From: Roseiarcus sp963759955
Lineage (GTDB): Bacteria > Pseudomonadota > Alphaproteobacteria > Rhizobiales > Beijerinckiaceae
Direction: 5' to 3'
Length of the DNA: 64,000 nt
Assembly (NCBI GenBank): GCA_963759955.1
Contig: CAVXCA010000077.1
Location: 24,807 to 88,806, forward strand
Shown: positions 27,503-37,188 of the stretch, in pieces
Layout: each line of letters opens with the position of its first letter
Numbering within the stretch: the stretch's first letter is position 1
The notes under the pieces: generated by a model
Databases searched by the model: none
Told to the model about the DNA's origin: nothing
What the model saw: only the letters and a program-made list of their open reading frames with translations
Made by a program: the position numbers and the translations under genes

Positions 27503-27556
27503 CCAGCGCTTGGCCGCGCCGCGTTCGGGTCCTTCGCACGACGCTTCGATTGAATT

Positions 27557-27632
27557 TGGTGAGCGCGGTGGGACTCGAACCCACGACCCCCTGATTAAAA
27601 GTCAGATGCTCTACCGATTGAGCTACGCGCTC
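27557..27632 (-). tRNA. tRNA-Lys (anticodon UUU)
   Basis: 76 nt including an encoded CCA. The cloverleaf folds by eye: acceptor GAGCGCG/CGCGCTC, anticodon loop CTTTTAA, T-arm GTGGG-TTCGAGT-CCCAC. Confidence 0.98.
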
Positions 27633-27651
27633 CCGCTTGGGCTGCGAAGGC

Positions 27652-28650
27652 CTACAGCCTCGCCCGCTGAGGGTCAATAGAAGCCGCGCTCGCGGTGGCC
27701 AGACGCGCCGCCTTGAGCTTGGCGAAATCCTCGCCCGCATGATGCGAAGATCGCGTCAGCGGGGTCGCGGAGACCAGGAGAAACCCCTTCGCCGCGCCGA
27801 CCGTGGCGTAGGATTGGAACTCTTCGGGCGTGACGAAGCGCATCACCTGGTGGTGCTTGGGCGTCGGCTGGAGATATTGGCCGATGGTGAGGAAGTCGAC
27901 GCCGGCGCTGCGCAAGTCGTCCATCAATTGCAGCACTTCGTTGCGCTCTTCGCCGAGGCCGACCATGATTCCCGACTTGGTGAACAGCTTCGCGTCGAGC
28001 TCCTTGGCGCGCTGCAGCAGCCGCAGCGAATGGAAATAGCGCGCGCCTGGCCGCACGCCGAGATACTTCGAGGGCACGGTCTCGAGATTGTGGTTGAAGA
28101 CGTCGGGCTCGGCGGCGACGACGACTTCCAGCGCGCCGTCCTTGCGCAGGAAATCGGGCGTCAGCACTTCGATGGTGGTCTCAGGCGCGGCGGCGCGAAT
28201 CGCGCGGATGGTGCGGGCAAAATGCTCGGCGCCGCCGTCGGCGAGATCGTCGCGGTCGACCGACGTCACCACGACGTGCGCGAGGCCGAGCTTGGCGACG
28301 GCGTCGGCGACCCGCGCCGGCTCGTCCGCGTCGAGCGCGTCGGGCAGGCCGGTGCGCACGTTGCAGAACGCGCAGGCGCGCGTGCAGGTCTCGCCCATGA
28401 TCATGAAGGTGGCGTGCTTCTTCTCCCAGCATTCGCCAATATTGGGGCAGCGCGCCTCCTCGCAAACGGTCGCGAGCTTGTGATCGCGCACGATCCGGTT
28501 GGTCTGCGCGAAGCCGTCGGAGCCGGGCGCCTTGACCCGGATCCAGGAAGGCTTGCGCGCCGTCGGCTGATCCGGCCGATGCGCTTTTTCGGGATGGCGC
28601 GGGCGCGTCGCGCGGGCTTCGCCGTCAACGAGATTGGTCACCACAGTCAT
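27652..28650 (-). CDS. lipA: Lipoyl synthase
   Basis: 332-residue radical SAM enzyme inserting two sulfurs into octanoyl groups. Both iron-sulfur sites are visible: the LipA-specific cysteine triad in CEEARCPNIGEC and the radical SAM CxxxCxxC (CTRACAFC). The C-terminal RSSHHAGEDF holds the Ser ligand of the auxiliary cluster. Length and ATG start are normal. Confidence 0.97.
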   Translation of the reverse strand: MTVVTNLVDGEARATRPRHPEKAHRPDQPTARKPSWIRVKAPGSDGFAQTNRIVRDHKLATVCEEARCPNIGECWEKKHATFMIMGETCTRACAFCNVRTGLPDALDADEPARVADAVAKLGLAHVVVTSVDRDDLADGGAEHFARTIRAIRAAAPETTIEVLTPDFLRKDGALEVVVAAEPDVFNHNLETVPSKYLGVRPGARYFHSLRLLQRAKELDAKLFTKSGIMVGLGEERNEVLQLMDDLRSAGVDFLTIGQYLQPTPKHHQVMRFVTPEEFQSYATVGAAKGFLLVSATPLTRSSHHAGEDFAKLKAARLATASAASIDPQRARL

Positions 28651-28676
28651 CTTTCACCCCGCGCGACGCCGCGCAA

Positions 28677-28961
28677 TCAGGCCGCCCTGCGGCCTTCGAG
28701 GGCCTGCCAGATCAGCAACAGCGCCACGGAGCCGACCAAAGCGGCGATAAAATGGCCGAGCGAGTGGCGCACCGCGATGTGCCCCAAGGACGCGAGCTCC
28801 GAGCCGATCCAGGAGCCGGCGATGCCGATCAGGATATTGGTGAAGATACCGTGCGGCATGCCCAGGATCATGCCGGCGATCCAGCCCGCCAGGCCGCCGA
28901 TGATGATGAGCGAAAAGAAGCCGACGCCAGGCGTGCCCATGAGGGCAAGAGGTTCATGCAT
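28677..28961 (-). CDS. GlsB/YeaQ/YmgE family membrane protein
   Basis: 94 residues with three hydrophobic segments and the family Gly motifs (GGLAGWIAGMI ... LIGIAGSWIGSEL). These stress-associated small membrane proteins belong to the transglycosylase-associated family, and their function is unclear. The ATG at 28961 follows a GGGGAAAG ribosome-binding site. Confidence 0.85.
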   Translation of the reverse strand: MHEPLALMGTPGVGFFSLIIIGGLAGWIAGMILGMPHGIFTNILIGIAGSWIGSELASLGHIAVRHSLGHFIAALVGSVALLLIWQALEGRRAA

Positions 28962-29068
28962 GATGGCTTTCCCCAATTCCTGTTGCTTCGATGCGCTGCG
29001 GCCCCAAGCCGGGCGCGGCGCGAGTTTCCGCATTTTGCGTAACGACGCGGCGACGGCGTCGCCGCCCC

Positions 29069-30364
29069 TCACGTCGCTCGGGTCAACGCGGCGACATAAA
29101 ACCCGTCCGTCGCCGTGCGCAAGGGGCTGAGGCGAATTCCCGCGCCCAGCTTCGAGGAATGGCCGGCGAGCGCTTCGAGGCCGCAGGCGCGCGCCCAATG
29201 GGCGGCCTCGAGCGGCAGGAAATCGGCGTTGGCGCCGAGGAACGCGGCGACGCGATCCTCGTTCTCGGCCTTCAACACCGAGCAGGTGACATAGACGAGC
29301 CTTCCGCCCGGCTTGACGAATCGCGCCGCGTCTTCGAGCGCCTCCGCCTGATCCTTGATGCGCTGCTCGAGCGCGCCCGGCCGCATGCGCCATTTCGCGT
29401 CGGGGCTGCGCCGCCAGGCGCCCGAGCCGCTGCACGGCGCGTCGATCAAGACGAGGTCGCAGCGGCCGGCGAGGTCGGAGAGGACATCCTTCGCGCCGCG
29501 CGGCGCGCGCACCTGGACGTTGCGGGCGCCTGAGCGCGCCAGCCGCTCGAAGATCGGCGCCAAGCGCCGGCCGTCGGGATCGCTGGCGTAGATCTGGCCG
29601 TGGTTGGCCATCATCCCGGCGAGGGCGAGCGTCTTGCCGCCGGCGCCGGCGCAGAAGTCGAGCGCCTGCATCCCCGGCTCGGCGCCGCTGAGCAGCGCCG
29701 CCAGTTGCGAGCCTTCGTCCTGCACTTCGACGAGGCCCTTCACGTAGGCGGGCTCCGCGGAAAGCGCCGGGCCGCGGCCGTCGGCGCGGATCGGCACGCG
29801 CAGCCCGATCGGCGAAAGCGGCGTCGGCGCCGGGCCCAAATGGGCGAGCGCCGCCCGCGCCTTCTCGCGATCGGTCTTCAGCGTGTTGACGCGCAGGTCG
29901 ACCGGCGCGCGATTGGCGAGCGCCCTGCCCTCCTCGATCACCGCATCGGAGAAACTCTCGGCGAACGCCGGCGCCAGCCATTCGGGATAGTCGCCTTGCA
30001 CATGCGCGGGCGCGGCGGTGAGATCGCCCGTTCGCAGCCGCTCGCGCTCGGCCTCGCTGAGGGGCGCCGGCGCATGGCCTTCGCCGCTGAACAGCGCCGC
30101 GATCTCTTCTTCGCTCGAGCCGCGCAATTGTTTGAGCGCGCCGAGGATCTCGGCGCGCGGGCTCGCCTCGCCCATGATCCAGGCGGACGAAGCCTTGCGG
30201 CGCAGCGCGTCGTAGACCAGGCTGGCGATCGCCGCGCGATCGCCGGAGCCGGCGAAGCGGCGCGCGATCCCCCAATCCTTGAGCGCGTCGGCGGCGGGAC
30301 GGCGGCGCGTTTCGACGTCGGCGAGGACTTCGATGGCGGCGGCGACGCGGGCGGCGGGGATCAT
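29069..30364 (-). CDS. RsmB/NOP-family RNA m5C methyltransferase
   Basis: 431 residues. An N-terminal NusB-like helical region precedes a SAM methyltransferase domain with LDFCAGAGGKTLALA, the catalytic DAPCSGSGAWRR (PCS) and YVTCSVL (TC cysteine), typical of Sun/RsmB enzymes that make m5C in rRNA. The exact target, such as 16S C967, is inferred only. The ATG at 30364 is preferred to a TTG two codons upstream. Confidence 0.92.
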   Translation of the reverse strand: MIPAARVAAAIEVLADVETRRRPAADALKDWGIARRFAGSGDRAAIASLVYDALRRKASSAWIMGEASPRAEILGALKQLRGSSEEEIAALFSGEGHAPAPLSEAERERLRTGDLTAAPAHVQGDYPEWLAPAFAESFSDAVIEEGRALANRAPVDLRVNTLKTDREKARAALAHLGPAPTPLSPIGLRVPIRADGRGPALSAEPAYVKGLVEVQDEGSQLAALLSGAEPGMQALDFCAGAGGKTLALAGMMANHGQIYASDPDGRRLAPIFERLARSGARNVQVRAPRGAKDVLSDLAGRCDLVLIDAPCSGSGAWRRSPDAKWRMRPGALEQRIKDQAEALEDAARFVKPGGRLVYVTCSVLKAENEDRVAAFLGANADFLPLEAAHWARACGLEALAGHSSKLGAGIRLSPLRTATDGFYVAALTRAT

Positions 30365-30474
30365 CGGCAAGTCTTTCCGGAGCGGCGAGGTCGACGCAAA
30401 AGCGACACGATTGGCGAATTAAAGCGGCGAAGCGTTTCGCGCTCGGCGAAGCGAAGTCTCACTTGGGGGCCTTC

Positions 30475-30627
30475 ATGTCCAATGTTTTTCGATCCTTGAT
30501 TGCGTTGTCGCTCGCCTTGGCGCTCGGCGCCTGCGCCGCCGCGCCCCCGCCGCCCCCCGATGTCGCCGCGCCCGCGAAAAAACCGCTCGACGCCAAGACG
30601 CAGTTGGAGACGGGCCGGACGTATTGA
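30475..30627 (+). CDS. Small lipoprotein
   Basis: 50-residue reading frame with a clear lipoprotein signal (SLIALSLALALGAC), then a Pro/Ala-rich stretch (AAAPPPPPDVAAPAKK) and a short polar tail ending ETGRTY. The GGGGGCC before the ATG may serve as a ribosome-binding site. No family is recognised. It lies between the rsmB-like gene and guaB on the opposite strand and is probably a free-standing cell-envelope lipoprotein. Confidence 0.65.
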   Translation: MSNVFRSLIALSLALALGACAAAPPPPPDVAAPAKKPLDAKTQLETGRTY

Positions 30628-30656
30628 TCTGCGCCAATAGCGGCTAATCCCCCGCG

Positions 30657-30753
30657 CCCCTCACCCCAACCCCTCTCCCGCAAGCGGGCGAGGGGCCGCG
30701 CGTCCCTTCTCCCGCCTGCGGGAGAAGGTGGCCCGTAGGGCCGGATGAGGGCG
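30657..30753. repeat. Dispersed intergenic palindromic repeat
   Basis: Two adjacent hairpins (CTCTCCCGCAAGCGGGCGAG and TTCTCCCGCCTGCGGGAGAA) followed by GGCCGGATGAGGGCG. A related, shorter copy occurs at 51286-51330. This resembles intergenic repeats common in Hyphomicrobiales genomes. It fills the space between the small lipoprotein gene and guaB and may also act in 3'-end formation. Confidence 0.65.
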
Positions 30754-30760
30754 TTCCCTC

Positions 30761-32251
<1,491 letters not shown>

Positions 32252-32488
32252 GGGGAGCCGTCCCTTGAGGGTTCGAGAATCGCGGACGCTTTTCGCGCCG
32301 CCGCATGGCGCGGCTGCCTAACACGGGCGGCGCGAAGTTCCTAGCGCGCATCGCCTTAAGACGAAACCGACGACGCTCTCGCCTGTGTCCTTGCCGCTTT
32401 CGGGAATGACATCGCTGGCGATTGCATCAAGTCGCGCCATGCTCCGGGCGCCTTCGTCCGCGGCGCGTCGTTTCGTCGACGGCCCCAA

Positions 32489-32584
32489 ATTTTTCCAAGC
32501 TTTTTGCAAGGATTTCCAAGCCAATTCCAAGGATCTCCAAGCTTTTTCCAACGAAATTCCAAGCTTTTCCAAACATTTTCCTTG
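32489..32584. repeat. Helically phased TTTTCCAAG array (predicted curved DNA)
   Basis: Nine degenerate units of the form (A/T)TTTCCAAG(C/G). The CC (or equivalent GC) of successive units starts at 32495, 32506, 32516, 32527, 32537, 32548, 32559, 32569 and 32580, a mean spacing of about 10.6 bp. T-tracts in phase with the helix normally give intrinsically curved DNA. The array occupies much of the 349-bp gap between guaB and an HTH gene. Short frames through it encode heptad-like LEKAWKSL repeats, but these look like a by-product. Confidence 0.8.
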
Positions 32585-32600
32585 GCGCAAACGTGCGATA

Positions 32601-33170
32601 TCAAGGCGTTAGGCCCCAAGGCGGCGTGAAATCGGATTGTTGCGAACCTGCCGCCCCTTCCGGCCCCTCCGTCCCCTGCCCCGGCCCCGACCCGGGCGCG
32701 CCGTCGCCCGCGCCGGCGGGCGTTTCCCCGCCCTGCCGGCGCCGCGCCGCGATCATCCGTTCGGACATCGTGTTGAGCTTCGTCAACAGCCGCTCGCGCG
32801 CACCTTCGTCGTAGGTCGATTCGGCGGCGCCGCCCGCCGCCTGATATTTGTCGAGGCGGTCGAGAACGCGGATCAGCGCCGTGATCGCCGCGCGGTCGCC
32901 CTCGGCCACCCCCTGCGCCGCGAGACGCAGCGCCGGCGCGAGCCGCAGCATTTGCAATTGCGCGTGGTCGCGCTGGGCTTCGACCTCTCGCTGCGAGAGC
33001 GCCTGAACGACGATCTGGCGGATGCGCTCGCGCGAAAGGCCTTCGGCCTGCGCGATCTCCTCGTAAGAACGCCCCTCGCGCAGCCGCTCCATGATCCGCG
33101 CGCGCCGAACGAGCCGTTCCCGCGCCGTGCGGCGAGGTTTGAGGGGAGGAGCGAGGGCGGCTTGGGTCAT
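32601..33170 (-). CDS. HTH protein with sigma-70 region-4-like motif
   Basis: 189 residues. The N-terminus is basic (KPRRTARERLVRRARIME), followed by a helix-turn-helix RSYEEIAQAEGLSRERIRQIV that closely resembles sigma-70 region 4.2 (-35 recognition). A helical segment (LAPALRLAAQGVAEGDRAAITALIRVLDRLD) follows, then a disordered Gly/Pro tail. It has no region 2, so it is not a complete sigma factor. It may be a transcription regulator or phage-derived terminase-small-like protein; I cannot decide. It lies next to the curved-DNA array. Confidence 0.6.
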   Translation of the reverse strand: MTQAALAPPLKPRRTARERLVRRARIMERLREGRSYEEIAQAEGLSRERIRQIVVQALSQREVEAQRDHAQLQMLRLAPALRLAAQGVAEGDRAAITALIRVLDRLDKYQAAGGAAESTYDEGARERLLTKLNTMSERMIAARRRQGGETPAGAGDGAPGSGPGQGTEGPEGAAGSQQSDFTPPWGLTP

Positions 33171-33284
33171 GCGGCGGGCTCCCTGCGGGCGTGCGCCGGC
33201 GCGCGCCGAATATGGGGAAACAGAATGGTATTGTAACGACGCTTTCGTTTGTCAGAAAGACATTGTTGCAGAAACATTCCTCCT

Positions 33285-33319
33285 GCCGTCAAGCCCGGCC
33301 TTGTGTCGGGCGTGACGGC
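33285..33319. repeat. REP-like palindrome
   Basis: GCCGTCA-A-GCCCG paired with CGGGC-G-TGACGGC around a 9-nt loop, close to the alphaproteobacterial GCCCGGGCTTGTCCCGGGC class of intergenic palindromes. The rest of the 33171-33646 gap shows no other clear signal apart from a possible short gene at 33399-33614. Confidence 0.55.
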
Positions 33320-33398
33320 TCGTCCCTTCCGAATCATGGCGTAAACTTCCGGTCTTGCCGCATGCCGTCGTTTCCGTGCCCGTCGAAATGCGGACGGG

Positions 33399-33614
33399 CT
33401 ATGGGGCTATCGAGATAGTGCGCTTGACGAGGGACCCCACGAGTTCTCGATAGCCTTCGCCGATCAGGAACAAGATAACTACCCTCTCCCTGCGGCACCG
33501 CGCTCCTCGGCCGCCGCCCGCGATCCGCGTTGTATTGGATGAACCCGTCGCCTTCGTGATAGGGTCGCTCGGTTCCAATTCGATCCGCACGGGCGCGACG
33601 TTCATCGCCCTCAC
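33399..33614 (-). CDS. Possible small hypothetical protein
   Basis: 71-codon frame with moderately GC-rich third positions, encoding a polar N-terminal half and a hydrophobic stretch (RVVILFLIGEGYRELVGSLV). It is divergent from the acylphosphatase gene. No family is recognised, and a second open frame overlaps it, so this is tentative. Confidence 0.25.
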   Translation of the reverse strand: MRAMNVAPVRIELEPSDPITKATGSSNTTRIAGGGRGARCRRERVVILFLIGEGYRELVGSLVKRTISIAP

Positions 33615-33646
33615 ACGCTCGGCCCATCGGCCGCCGAGAAACCTCC

Positions 33647-33928
33647 ATGATCCGCAACGTTCGCGTCATCGTCAGCGGTCGCGTCCAGGGCGTCGGCTTT
33701 CGCGCTTGGGTGGAGCGGGAGGCCGAGGCGCGGCGCCTTTCGGGCTGGGTGCGCAACCGTCGCGACGGTTCGGTCGAAGCGTTGTTTTCGGGCGAGGCGA
33801 CGGCTGTCGACGCGATGGTCGGCGCCTGCCGATCGGGGCCGCGTATGGCCATGGTCGAAAATGTGACGGTCGTGGACGCGGCCGCCGATCCGGATTGGCG
33901 AGGCTTTCGCACCATCGCGAGCGCTTGA
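33647..33928 (+). CDS. acyP: Acylphosphatase
   Basis: 93-residue enzyme hydrolysing acyl phosphates. The N-terminal signature SGRVQGVGFRAWV includes the catalytic Arg, and GWVRNRRDGSVEALF includes the catalytic Asn. Compact single-domain length is as expected. Confidence 0.95.
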   Translation: MIRNVRVIVSGRVQGVGFRAWVEREAEARRLSGWVRNRRDGSVEALFSGEATAVDAMVGACRSGPRMAMVENVTVVDAAADPDWRGFRTIASA

Positions 33929-34090
33929 GCGCCGCGCCCGCAAGGCGCCCTCTCGCCGCCGATGCGCCTGACGGCCGCGCATTGAGAAAGCCGAGCATTG
34001 CCTGTAGAGCTACGTTCTTGCGCGGGATCGACGCAGCCGGGGTCATGTTCGATTCCCGTCGCTCGGTTCGAGGCTTTCGGGGGGGGCGGC

Positions 34091-35344
34091 GTGAAGAAGG
34101 CCTTGGCGTTCGCGGCGACCGCGTTTCTGACCCTTGCGCTGGTCGGCTGCGCGGGTCGTCCGTCCGGCAATCTCGTCGTCGTCTCCGCCAGCGCGCCCGG
34201 CGCGAGTTCCGTCGATATGCTGGTGGCGACGACGCGGTCGGACAATCCGGTCGAGCCCGGCGTCATGTTCAACGGCGAGCGGGCGCACGGGCTCGCCTTC
34301 GCCGACATCGTTGTCTCCATTCCGCCCGACGAGACGCGAAAGATCGGCGACGTGCAGTGGCCCTCGACGATTCCCGGCGATCCCGCGCATGACTTCGTCA
34401 CCTTGCGCGCCGATCGGCTCGATCTGAAGGAGGCCAAGGCGGCGTTCGACGAACGCCTTCGCAAGGGTCCGTCGCGGCATGTCCTGTTGTTCGTGCACGG
34501 CTACAACACGCGCTTCGAGGAAGCGGTCTATCGGTTCGCGCAGATCACCCACGATTCCGGCGCGCAAGTCGTCCCGCTGCTGTTCACCTGGCCCTCGCGC
34601 GGCAAGTTGTTCGACTACGTCTACGATCGCGACAGCGCGACCTATTCGCGCGACGCGCTCGAAGCGGTTCTTCAGGCGCTGGCGAAGGACCCGAACGTCG
34701 ACTCGATTTCCGTTCTCGCGCATTCCATGGGCAATTTCCTCGCCGTCGAGGCGCTTCGGCAGATGGCCATCCGCAATCGCTCGCTGTCGCCGAAGATCAA
34801 GGACATCATGCTCGCCTCGCCGGACATCGACGTCGACGTGTTTCGTCGTCAGATCGCGGACATCGAGGCTTCGGACAGGAACCCGCCGGTCACCCTGTTC
34901 GTATCGCGGGACGATCGCGCGCTCGCCGCGTCGAGCCGGATCGCCGGCGACGCGCCGCGCCTGGGCTCGATCGATCCGAATGCGGAGCCGTACCGCTCGA
35001 TCTTGGAGAAGGCGCGCGTCAACGTGATCGACCTCAGCAAAATCACGTCCGACGACGCGATGAATCACGCGAAGTTCGCGACGAGCGAGGTGGTGCGGAC
35101 GATCGGCCGACGCCTCGCCGGCGGCCAGACTTTGACCGACGCCAAACCGACGCTCGGCGAACGCCTCGGCGGCGTCGCTCAAGGGGCGGCCGCCACCGTG
35201 GGCAAGGCGGCCACGCTGGCGATTTCCGCTCCGGCCGCGATCATCGATCCCAACACACGCGACACCTTGGCGGATCAAACCGCTTCGTTCGGCCAAACTG
35301 CGGCGGACGCAATTCGATTGCCTGCGACGGCAGTCGCTCGCTGA
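34091..35344 (+). CDS. DUF900 alpha/beta-hydrolase lipoprotein
   Basis: 417 residues. A lipoprotein signal ends in LVGC, followed by a DUF900 alpha/beta-hydrolase domain: the oxyanion region FVHGYNTRFEEAVYRFAQ, TWPSRGKLFDYVYDRDSA, and the nucleophile elbow LAHSMGNFLAVEAL. DUF900 enzymes are predicted esterases of unknown substrate. The C-terminal about 80 residues are Ala-rich with no known domain. The GTG at 34091 follows a GGGGGG run, and a longer upstream frame lacks a signal peptide. Confidence 0.85.
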   Translation: MKKALAFAATAFLTLALVGCAGRPSGNLVVVSASAPGASSVDMLVATTRSDNPVEPGVMFNGERAHGLAFADIVVSIPPDETRKIGDVQWPSTIPGDPAHDFVTLRADRLDLKEAKAAFDERLRKGPSRHVLLFVHGYNTRFEEAVYRFAQITHDSGAQVVPLLFTWPSRGKLFDYVYDRDSATYSRDALEAVLQALAKDPNVDSISVLAHSMGNFLAVEALRQMAIRNRSLSPKIKDIMLASPDIDVDVFRRQIADIEASDRNPPVTLFVSRDDRALAASSRIAGDAPRLGSIDPNAEPYRSILEKARVNVIDLSKITSDDAMNHAKFATSEVVRTIGRRLAGGQTLTDAKPTLGERLGGVAQGAAATVGKAATLAISAPAAIIDPNTRDTLADQTASFGQTAADAIRLPATAVAR

Positions 35345-35560
35345 GCCCCTCTCGCGTCGCCGGTTCGACGGAACCGACGATCGAGGCCGCCGATCGGGAC
35401 CGCGCCCGGCGGCGGTCGGGAGTCCTCGCAATCGGTGCGAACGCGCCAACGGCGAGCCCGAGATTACGAATTGGCGATTCGGCGGGCCGCCTCGCAATCC
35501 GGCGTTGACTCGGCCCGCGGCGCCGAGGCATCGATACCGGGCTCTGCGCAGGAGGAAGCC

Positions 35561-36322
35561 TTGTCGTTTGCCCGCTACCCCAGCCTCGACGGCGCTGTCG
35601 CGTTCATCACCGGCGGCGCGGCGGGAATCGGACAGGACATGGTGCGGGCCTTCGCCGCCCAGGGCGCGCGTGTCGGCTTCGTCGACATCGACGAAAAAGG
35701 CGGGCGCGCGCTCAGCGACGAATTGGCGCGCGGCGGCGCGAAGGCGAAGTTCGTGGCGTGCGATCTGCGCGACGTCGCGGCGCTTCGGGCCGGCTTCGCC
35801 GCGCTGAAGGAGGCCCTCGGCCCGGCCGGCGTTCTCGTCAACAACGCGGCGCGCGACGATCGGCATGGCTGGCAAGACGTGACTCCCGAGTATTACGACG
35901 AGCGGATGGCGACCAACCTTCGCCACATGTTCTTCGCCATCCAGACGGTCGCCCCGGACATGATCGCGGCGGGCAAGGGCTCGATCATCAACTTCGGTTC
36001 GAACTCCTGGTTCGAAGCGGTCGCCGGCCTGCCCGTCTACGCCACCGCCAAGGCGGCGGTGCATGGCATGACGCGCTCGTTCGCGCGCGAGCTCGGCAAG
36101 CATCGCATCCGCGTCAACACCATCGTGCCGGGCTGGGTGATGACCGAGCGGCAGAAGACGCTGTGGGCGACGCCCGAGGCGATCGAACGCCACCGCGCCC
36201 GCCAATGCCTGCCCGACCTGATCGAGCCCGCCTATCTGACCAACATGGCGCTGTTCCTCGCCGCCGACGATTCGGCGATGTGCACGGCGAACAATTACAT
36301 GGTGGAAGCCGGCTCGATCTAG
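35561..36322 (+). CDS. SDR-family sugar or polyol dehydrogenase
   Basis: 253 residues. The NAD-binding motif TGGAAGIGQDMVRAF, then VNNAARDD and FGSNSW with the catalytic Ser, and active site YATAKAA. The start is inferred as TTG at 35561, preceded by GGAGGA at 35551-35556; in-frame ATG/GTG codons upstream lack such a site. It is followed, beyond a convergent NnrU gene, by a sugar ABC transporter, suggesting oxidation of an imported sugar (xylose, arabinose or fucose type). This link is inference. Confidence 0.82.
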   Translation: MSFARYPSLDGAVAFITGGAAGIGQDMVRAFAAQGARVGFVDIDEKGGRALSDELARGGAKAKFVACDLRDVAALRAGFAALKEALGPAGVLVNNAARDDRHGWQDVTPEYYDERMATNLRHMFFAIQTVAPDMIAAGKGSIINFGSNSWFEAVAGLPVYATAKAAVHGMTRSFARELGKHRIRVNTIVPGWVMTERQKTLWATPEAIERHRARQCLPDLIEPAYLTNMALFLAADDSAMCTANNYMVEAGSI

Positions 36323-36334
36323 CGCCGATCGCGC

Positions 36335-36913
36335 CTACGGCCATCCGATGACGCGAACGCCGATCAGCCACGGGTGCAGCGCGATCATCGCCAGATAGGC
36401 GAGCGTTCCCACGATCAGCGCCATGCCGTCGGCGCGGGTGAAGGCGGCGACGCTTGCGGCGCCATAGTCGCCGCGCCGCACGACGGCGATGCGATCGTAG
36501 ACCGCCCAAATCAGAAACGCGCCGAACAGCAGCATACCGCCGGCGTCGCCGTTGGCGAGCAGATGCGCGAGCGCCCAGATCGTCACGCCGGCGAGCATAG
36601 GATGGCGCAGCCAGCCGCGAATGCGGCCGGGCGCCGGGTTCATGCAGGCGAGCGCGACGAAGGCGAACCACATCAGCGCGATCGTCAGATGGCGCGTCCA
36701 CAGCGGCGGCGCCCAGACGGGGATCAGGCCCTCCGCGCGGTATCGCGAGAAGCCCCACACGATCAGCGCGAAACCGATGAAGGCGGCGAGCGAATAGAGC
36801 CCCTTGTACGTCTGCTCGCCGAATCTCGCGATCAGGTTCGCGCGCAGGCCGCGGGCGGTGGGAAGCGAATGGACGCCCAAGAACACCACGATCCCGATGA
36901 TCAGAATGAGCAT
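36335..36913 (-). CDS. NnrU family membrane protein
   Basis: 192-residue inner-membrane protein with about six helices and NnrU hallmarks: FLGVHSLPTARGLRA, GFSRYRAEGLIPVW and WLRHPMLAGVTIWALAHLLANGD. NnrU is linked to nitric-oxide reduction and to carotenoid or heme steps in various lineages. No denitrification genes are nearby. The ATG at 36913 starts the first helix. Confidence 0.85.
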   Translation of the reverse strand: MLILIIGIVVFLGVHSLPTARGLRANLIARFGEQTYKGLYSLAAFIGFALIVWGFSRYRAEGLIPVWAPPLWTRHLTIALMWFAFVALACMNPAPGRIRGWLRHPMLAGVTIWALAHLLANGDAGGMLLFGAFLIWAVYDRIAVVRRGDYGAASVAAFTRADGMALIVGTLAYLAMIALHPWLIGVRVIGWP

Positions 36914-37188
36914 GCCGGTCCCTTTCCGCTCAGGATTGCGCGGCCGCAGCGAGCGACCGACCTTATCAGGTCTCGATGACGTTTGCCGCACGCCGGCGCG
37001 ATACGCGCCGTTTCGCCGCAGCGCCGCGCGGCCGGACGCCGAACGGCGGGCGTTGTTTGATCCCCGTCAACGGCGTCGCCGCCGGTCCGTGCGTTATGAC
37101 GATTGCGAATTCTCAGCGGCGACCGCGCGAACGGCGGCGCAGGCGTTGAGGCCGGATTTTCTCTAGGCACGCGAGGGAGGAAACGACG

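Noticed and set aside
32318..32590. Short minus-strand frame with repeats such as LEKAWKSL
   Set aside because: It is explained by the helically phased repeat; the 10/11-bp spacing does not follow codons and no conserved domain follows.
33334..34464. 376-codon minus-strand frame
   Set aside because: It runs antisense through acyP and the DUF900 gene and lacks any recognisable motif.
34043..36205. 720-codon open frame on the minus strand
   Set aside because: Antisense to the DUF900 lipoprotein and SDR genes; composition (Arg/Asp/His) is typical of an artefact.
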